Origin: Hepsetus odoe
Taxonomy: Eukaryota > Chordata > Actinopteri > Characiformes > Hepsetidae
DNA length: 64,000 nucleotides
Direction: 5' to 3'
Assembly (NCBI GenBank): GCA_017165825.1
Contig: CM029372.1
Span: forward strand, 917,466 to 981,465
Positions within the stretch are counted from its first letter, which is position 1, and every line of letters begins with the position of its first letter. The notes under the pieces are model-generated. The model did not search any database. It worked only from the letters and a program-made list of their open reading frames with translations, and was not told the origin of the DNA. The translations under genes were made by a program, and so were the position numbers. Shown here in pieces: positions 24,901-31,655 of the stretch.

Positions 24901-27900
24901 TTCAATGATCAAATACTCAAGCATATTTTAAGACAAATACTATCAATGTAAAATGTTTAATCATGCAAATTGTGTTGTAGATTTAGATCAATAGAATGCA
25001 AACAGAATTTAAATCCAAAGTAAACTAGACCCCAGAGTATACAAACATAGAAATAACTGTGAAACAAAATCAAACAAACAAGCAAGAGCCACAGGTATAA
25101 CACAAGAACGGGCCAGGACTACAAAAAAACATAGGGGTATATAACAGGACCAAGTACAGATCACTTGAGACAAAGGAAAGGGAGACATGAACAAGAATCA
25201 AGGTGTGAAGGGGCAGGACTAATGCAGGGCAAAAAAACAAAATAAAAGCACATGAAATATGCAAAAAGAGACATGGACAAGGAAAACACATGGACCAGAG
25301 AAGCCAGACATCAACCGTAACAGCGACTATAAGAAAATCAGAAACAACAGAGGACAACTGGGGATGAGGTACATGCCCTTTTTGAGTCCTTTATGAACAA
25401 AGATGGCGGCTTGATAAGGAACATATGTGGCCAGGCGGAGACTGCAGTCCAAGACCAAGCCAAGCAGTAGCCATGTTCAGGGTAGCCCATATCAGCTAGC
25501 AGCAAGGAGGCATAGAGGTTGGGACCAGGAGACACAAGAGTGGGTGGTGGCAGACTGGCTCTCCAGATCACCACACCACCTTGTCTTATGCCTGGCAGAT
25601 GATGGCTCTGGGTTTTACAGAACGGAAGGGACACATTCCTTAGCATGCTCTGGTGGTGTAGCTGCTCTAGCTGCTGAAGAAGGTAATGGCTCTGGGCAAC
25701 AAGCACCTGCTGAGGCCAAATACTCAGGACAGCCAGCAGCTACTGTATCATACTCAGCCTCCCTACCAAAACCTGAGCTCTGCTATACCCCCTAAAAAAG
25801 TCCCCTTATGGGAGAGGACCTCTGAGGTGATCTGAGGATAGCCCTGAAGGTTTCCATCAGCTCAGCAAGCCTGGTATCCTTAAAACACAAAAACAATGCA
25901 ACCCGGGGCCAGGGAGGAAAAATTAATAGGAATTAGGTGTGATGGAAAAGGATTAAGGTGGGGCCAAGGACCAAAATAAAAGCACATGACTAATGTAAAC
26001 AAAGACATACAGACATGGAAAACAGACAAATAGATGATGTTGTAGGCTGTTTTTTATATTTATTTTTAAATTCAAAGAATTTTATTTGACTTAAATATAG
26101 CCAGTGAAATTTCATAGTAAAGAATTTTTATACTGCAGTTTATCCAAAAGAAATGTTTATATGCCAACCTGCTGTGGTCTTTTGCAGCTGCGGAAAGCCG
26201 TATAGCAAAACGTGGCATGGGGAGGGCTCCACAGACAACGTGGATAAAACGCAGCCATCAGGTAATAATGTTTTTTTGTTTAGTTAGCCTTCTCATATTA
26301 ATTATTAGTTAGAGTTGGTAATATTGATCCCCATTATTAATGTTAAAATATTCTAAAAATTAAAATAAGAAAGATCAGACCTTGACATTTTTGCACCTGT
26401 AAAAAAAAAATATATGTTTAACTGCCATAGAAAAATGAACAAGTGGCTCAAGAAAAATGGTGTGAAAGAAAGCAGGCTGTGGAGGAAAAGTAGCACACAG
26501 TAAAGCACACAGTGAGCCTTGATGAAATGCATCCTCTACATTTAACTCATGAAACACCATGCAGCAGTGCGCAGCCATATCCAACACCCAGGGAGCAGTG
26601 ATGGAGATGGTACCTTGCTCAGGTAGTATCTCAGGGCAGTCAGGACTCAAAACCATTACCTTCTGATCCTTGAGCCTAGTCCTGAACCACTAGGCCACTG
26701 CTGATGAGAATAGGGTTGCAGTCCCAGTACTTTTAGACTTAAGCTCAGCATTGGACATGGTAGATCACTTTATCATTTACCACCTGGAATATTGATTTTG
26801 GCCTCTATGGAATAGTCTTAAAGTGGTTTGATTCATACCTAAAAAGGAGAAACTACTTTGTTAATCTAGTTGATTTTTCCAATAAACTTGGCTGACTTTG
26901 AGAAATTTGCACACTATAAATAGTAGCAAAAAGTTGGCATTTAAGCATAATAAAATGGTAATGTAAGTAATGTCTGTTTGTGTGATGTCAATATGTTTTC
27001 ATCAATTAGATGATCCAGCACTGGCATCCTCTGACTATGACAGCACCTATGAGACCAATCACAGTGACAGCAGTGATTTTGCACAGAATGAGGATGACGG
27101 AGAGGCTCGCAGAAAGACTTGTGATACACAAGACTCGTGTGGGGCATTCCAGTCAGAAGCTCTTGTCCTGCATCCCTTAATAGCATCGGAGGTGAAAAAA
27201 AAATTATTTTCTTTATGTTTAACAGACTTATGGAATTTTTCTGTTTGCCTCTATATGTTTCAACGACAACAATCATACTATCAAACACGAACAACCTTCT
27301 TTAAATGTAAAAACTCTACATACCTAGTTATTGTTTCTTAGTAATATAAAATACAAAAAATATATGAAAAAATAATTTATTTTATAGACACAAGGCTGTG
27401 CTGAAAATATATACTTGGGTGACACATTCTCTCACCACACCACCCAAATGTGCATGCCCGCTTCATGGGTGTCATGTCTGGGGTGGGGATTTATGTACAG
27501 ACCACCCTTGACTTCAAAAAACATGCTTCTCTTTCAGGAAAAATCCATTCTAGCTCCAGAACCACTGGTGATGGATGGCCTGGAGGTTATTATGAGCCAG
27601 ATTAACAATTGGAACTTCCCAATTTTTAACTTGGTGGAGAAAATACATGGCAAGTGTGGTCGCATATTAAGCCAGGTAAGAGAAAAGATACAGTAGACAT
27701 ACACTGCCATCTAAAGGAGAAAACTGCTTAGATCCTAAAAAATCCTGTTAAAAATCTATTTTTTTCTCAAAACCTTTGTAAAAGACAGAGTCAAAACTGA
27801 TATCAAATAAGAAAAAGAAGAAAAGATAAGAAAGCATCTGCTAGAGAGCTTTAAGTGATATCAACTACAATGTATTATGTTATTATTGGCACAGTTTGTA

Positions 27901-30900
27901 AAGATTGTGAAAGTAGTGAAAGTGACAACTGTGACAACATGTCAATGTGAATAAACAGTACAACACACAGTGAACCACAACAAAATGCAGCCTCTGCATT
28001 TAAGCAATGCACACACGTGCAGCAGGGGGCAGCTATTGAATGCACCAGGGAAGCAGTGATGGGGATGTTACCTTGCTCAAGGGTACCTTAGACAATCTAC
28101 TAGTAAGGGATTTGAACCCAAGGTCTTCCTATCCAGGGACCCAGTCCCTTACCACTAGGGCATCACTGCCCATTTTGTGTTTTTTTTTTTTTTTGAAATT
28201 GAAAGAAAGAACCTCTGAAAGTGAAAAAGTGAAAGTGAAAACCCTTGTCATTGCGAGGTCACGGCACAGCACACATGAACCACAACGAAATTGGACCTCA
28301 TTTAACCCATGCACACTCAAACCTGTGCAGCAGTGGGCAGCTATTGAAAGCGCCCGGGGAGCAGTGATGGGGACGGTACCTTGCTCAAGGGTACCTCAGG
28401 GCAACCATTTTACCCATACAAAAAGTGCAGCATGGGGAGCTATTTAAAGCGCCTGGGGATGGTACCTTGCTCAAGGGTATCTCAGGACAACCTACTGGTC
28501 TGGGATTTGAATCCATGACCTTCTGATCCTGGGGCCTAGTCTTTAACCACTAGACCACCACTGCCTTTCTAGTGCCTGTTGCAGACAAATATCCTCACAG
28601 CATGATGCCGCCAGCATCATGTTTGAATGAAGAAATTAGGTTTTGCTCAGAGCCTGGGCTCCTGGTATCCCAGTGTCCTGACGTGTCTTTCAGTAAGTAA
28701 TCGCTTCCTCCTGGCTATAATGACCTGATTTATTAAGTGCTGAAAGGTTATCCTTCTGTAAAGTTCTCCCTTATCTACAAACAAACTCTTGACCTTGTTT
28801 AAGGTGGCTATTGTTTTTTTGGTTACCTGTCAATACAAGGCCCTTTGTCCCAGATTGTTCAGATTATTTGGGTGACTGGATCCAGGTAGACAATTGGTGG
28901 TTCATAATACCCTACATTAATTTTGATGAAGGCTACAATGCTCTTGGGGAATTTCAATGCTGCAGATATGTTCTTTTATCCTTCCCCAAAAACCATCAGC
29001 TGTGAAAACATGGTCTCCAGTCAAGTTGTGGAAGGATCTCAGGGGTCACTGATAGAAGAAGGATACACCAGAGCACAGCTGCATACGTCATAACAAAGAA
29101 TCTAGAAACTAAATTAAATGGGATATTTTAATTTTTGATCAGTTATAAATTAACAAAACACATCAACAACTCTGTCATCATGCATAGTGTGTATATAGTG
29201 TTCTGGGGAAAAATTGTTGATTTTAAAATTATGTACAGTATTAAGTGAAACATTTGAAAGGGACCAATAATTTTCTGTATCTGTGGTATGTTTATTTTTT
29301 ACTGTGCAGTAATTTTCCACTTTCATTCTCATGAATATTCTGATTTTGTTTGTCAATTTTAGCATTCATGTTTTATCGTGTTCTTGCCTGTGATTGTATG
29401 CTGCAGGTGTCTTACAGACTATTTGAAGATACTGGTCTTTTTGAAACCTTCAAGATCCCAAAGAGGGAGTTTATGAATTACTTTCACGCCTTGGAGAATG
29501 GTTACAGGGACATCCCATGTAAGTTATGTTAGACAATAAAGGCATGTGCATAATAGTTGTTGATGTTATGAGGATTGGATTGACTGGGCTATATTTGAAA
29601 AGCTATGTATTAAATAGTTCCAGTGCAATTCTAGAATTCAATGTGCAATTCTGTGGGAGATATTCAAATGTGTACATAAGTCAGCTATATGTCATTTATC
29701 TTCTTTACTTAGCCAGCATATTGCCCCTCAATATTTAGACCTGGTAACACTTTTTCTCTCCCTTTCCAGATCATAACCGGATCCACGCAACAGATGTTCT
29801 ACATGCTGTCTGGTACCTAACCACACAGCCTGTGCCTGGCTTGCCTACACTTGCACATAGCTCTGGAGCAGTCAATGACTCAGGTAAGAATAAAAACAGT
29901 TTAACTGCTATGTGGTATTGTTGATGCTTTTTGTGCCAGTGTCCCCAGTTTAATTTGAATAGCTAATTTTTAAAAAGTTAATTATCCCTAACAAGAGTGT
30001 GTCTGTATGTTTTCAAGCTTAATTCTATGTTTTTATTATTCAAATTATATATTATTCAAATATTCTCCATGTTTGTGTAGACTCTTTCAGTGGGATTACT
30101 CATGGTCACATGGGTTATGTGTTTTCTAAAACCTACCCAAAAATGGAGGATGACTATGGCTGCTTATCTGGACTCATTCCTGCCCTAGAGCTTATGGCCT
30201 TGTATGTGGCAGCAGCAATGCATGATTATGACCATCCCGGCAGAACCAATGCCTTCTTGGTTGCCACCAGTGCTCCACAAGTAAGAAATTATTAAGAGAA
30301 TTCCAACTTTTTTGTGTAAAAATAACAGAAATAGGGCAGCACTGTCTATGAAACAATTATTGGAACAAGGACCCTGCTGTAATTTTGATATTTTAGAAGC
30401 ATATATGCATATATATTAATGTATCTTGTAAACACTATTAATAATGAGCAAATATTAATGGTTGTTAACATTAACTATATGAAATGTAAAATGAATTTTC
30501 TTTTCTTTAATTCTAGGCAGCAGAGACAGTAAACTGCCTGAAAATGAAACAATAAACCAATTGTCTCTTCTCAGACAGTAATTTTACAACTGCTGTAACT
30601 GAATTCTAATTGCTTTAGCATTAGATAAAGGTTTTATTTGTTTAAATGTTCATTCTAAAACACTGTAGAATTAATTCTGCAGGCGGTGCTCTACAATGAC
30701 CGTTCAGTACTGGAGAATCATCATGCTGCCTCTGCCTGGAACCTCTTTATGTCTCGGTCTGAATACAACTTTCTGGCTAACCTTGATCATGTGGAGTTCA
30801 AGCGCTTCCGCTTTTTGGTGATTGAGGCTATCCTGGCCACAGACTTAAAGAAGCACTTTGACTTTTTGGCTGAATTCAATGCTAAGGTGAATACTTACCT

Positions 30901-31598
30901 CCATGCAGATTATATTCATAAGAAAAGTGTTACATTGAAATGTAACATTATCATTCTCATTCAGTTGGGCCAAGAGAGTGGCTCAGGTATTGACTGGTCC
31001 AATGAGAATGACCGACTACTGGTATGCCAGATGTGTATCAAGATGGCTGATGTAAATGGGCCACTGAAGCACAAAGATCTTCATCTTCAATGGACAGAGG
31101 GGATTGTCAATGAGTTCTATGAACAGGTTTGTAATGCACTCTTATGTCTTGTTGCTGACAATTGTGCCTCAGGTTCCCAGTAACTGATTGGTGGAATAAT
31201 CTAAATCTAGTTGGTACTTAATTAATGCTGACCCAGAGTGGCTGCCGAGAAACAAGGACTTGCTGTTTCTTGGCAACCAAATATTTTTATTACTTAAGAT
31301 AATGACTTTGAAGCTGTAATACTGACACAAATGAGCATATATAACAAGTTTTGTGATAAAACTAGACTATTTGTATGTTCTCAGTGACAGACACACAGTT
31401 CCCTGTGAAACTATATGCAGAGTCTTCTAAAAATGAGCTGTGTCTGTTCTCACATATAAATAAAAACAGTAATTTCTGATGTTTTATTTCTATAATCCCC
31501 TTCAAAACTGTGAAGAGCAAAGAAGAGATGACCCAGTTGTGTCAGGGCCCTTTCACAATGTTAGAAAGCCCTGTCACATGACTGCAGCTACCAAAAAG

Positions 31599-31655
<57 letters not shown>

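Larger units (their letters stand above)
19716..26187 (+). other. pde3a intron 6
   Basis: A 6.5-kb intron filled with an RTE-like LINE (19838-22290), SINE-B, a Tc1 3' end, a solo LTR, RTE fragments and SINE-A. The stretch 24900-26180 has no recognised element; it has an A-rich part near 25000-25330 and a GC-richer part at 25400-25800 that is open for 122 codons without family resemblance. Confidence 0.7.
27676..29406 (+). other. pde3a intron 9
   Basis: Contains three SINE-A copies in the same orientation within 660 bp and a Tc1-like internal fragment. The remaining part (29110-29400) has nothing recognised. Confidence 0.7.

Noticed and set aside
25338..25795. Overlapping 122-codon frames on both strands
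   Set aside because: No domain, no splice context and both strands open, suggesting composition rather than coding.
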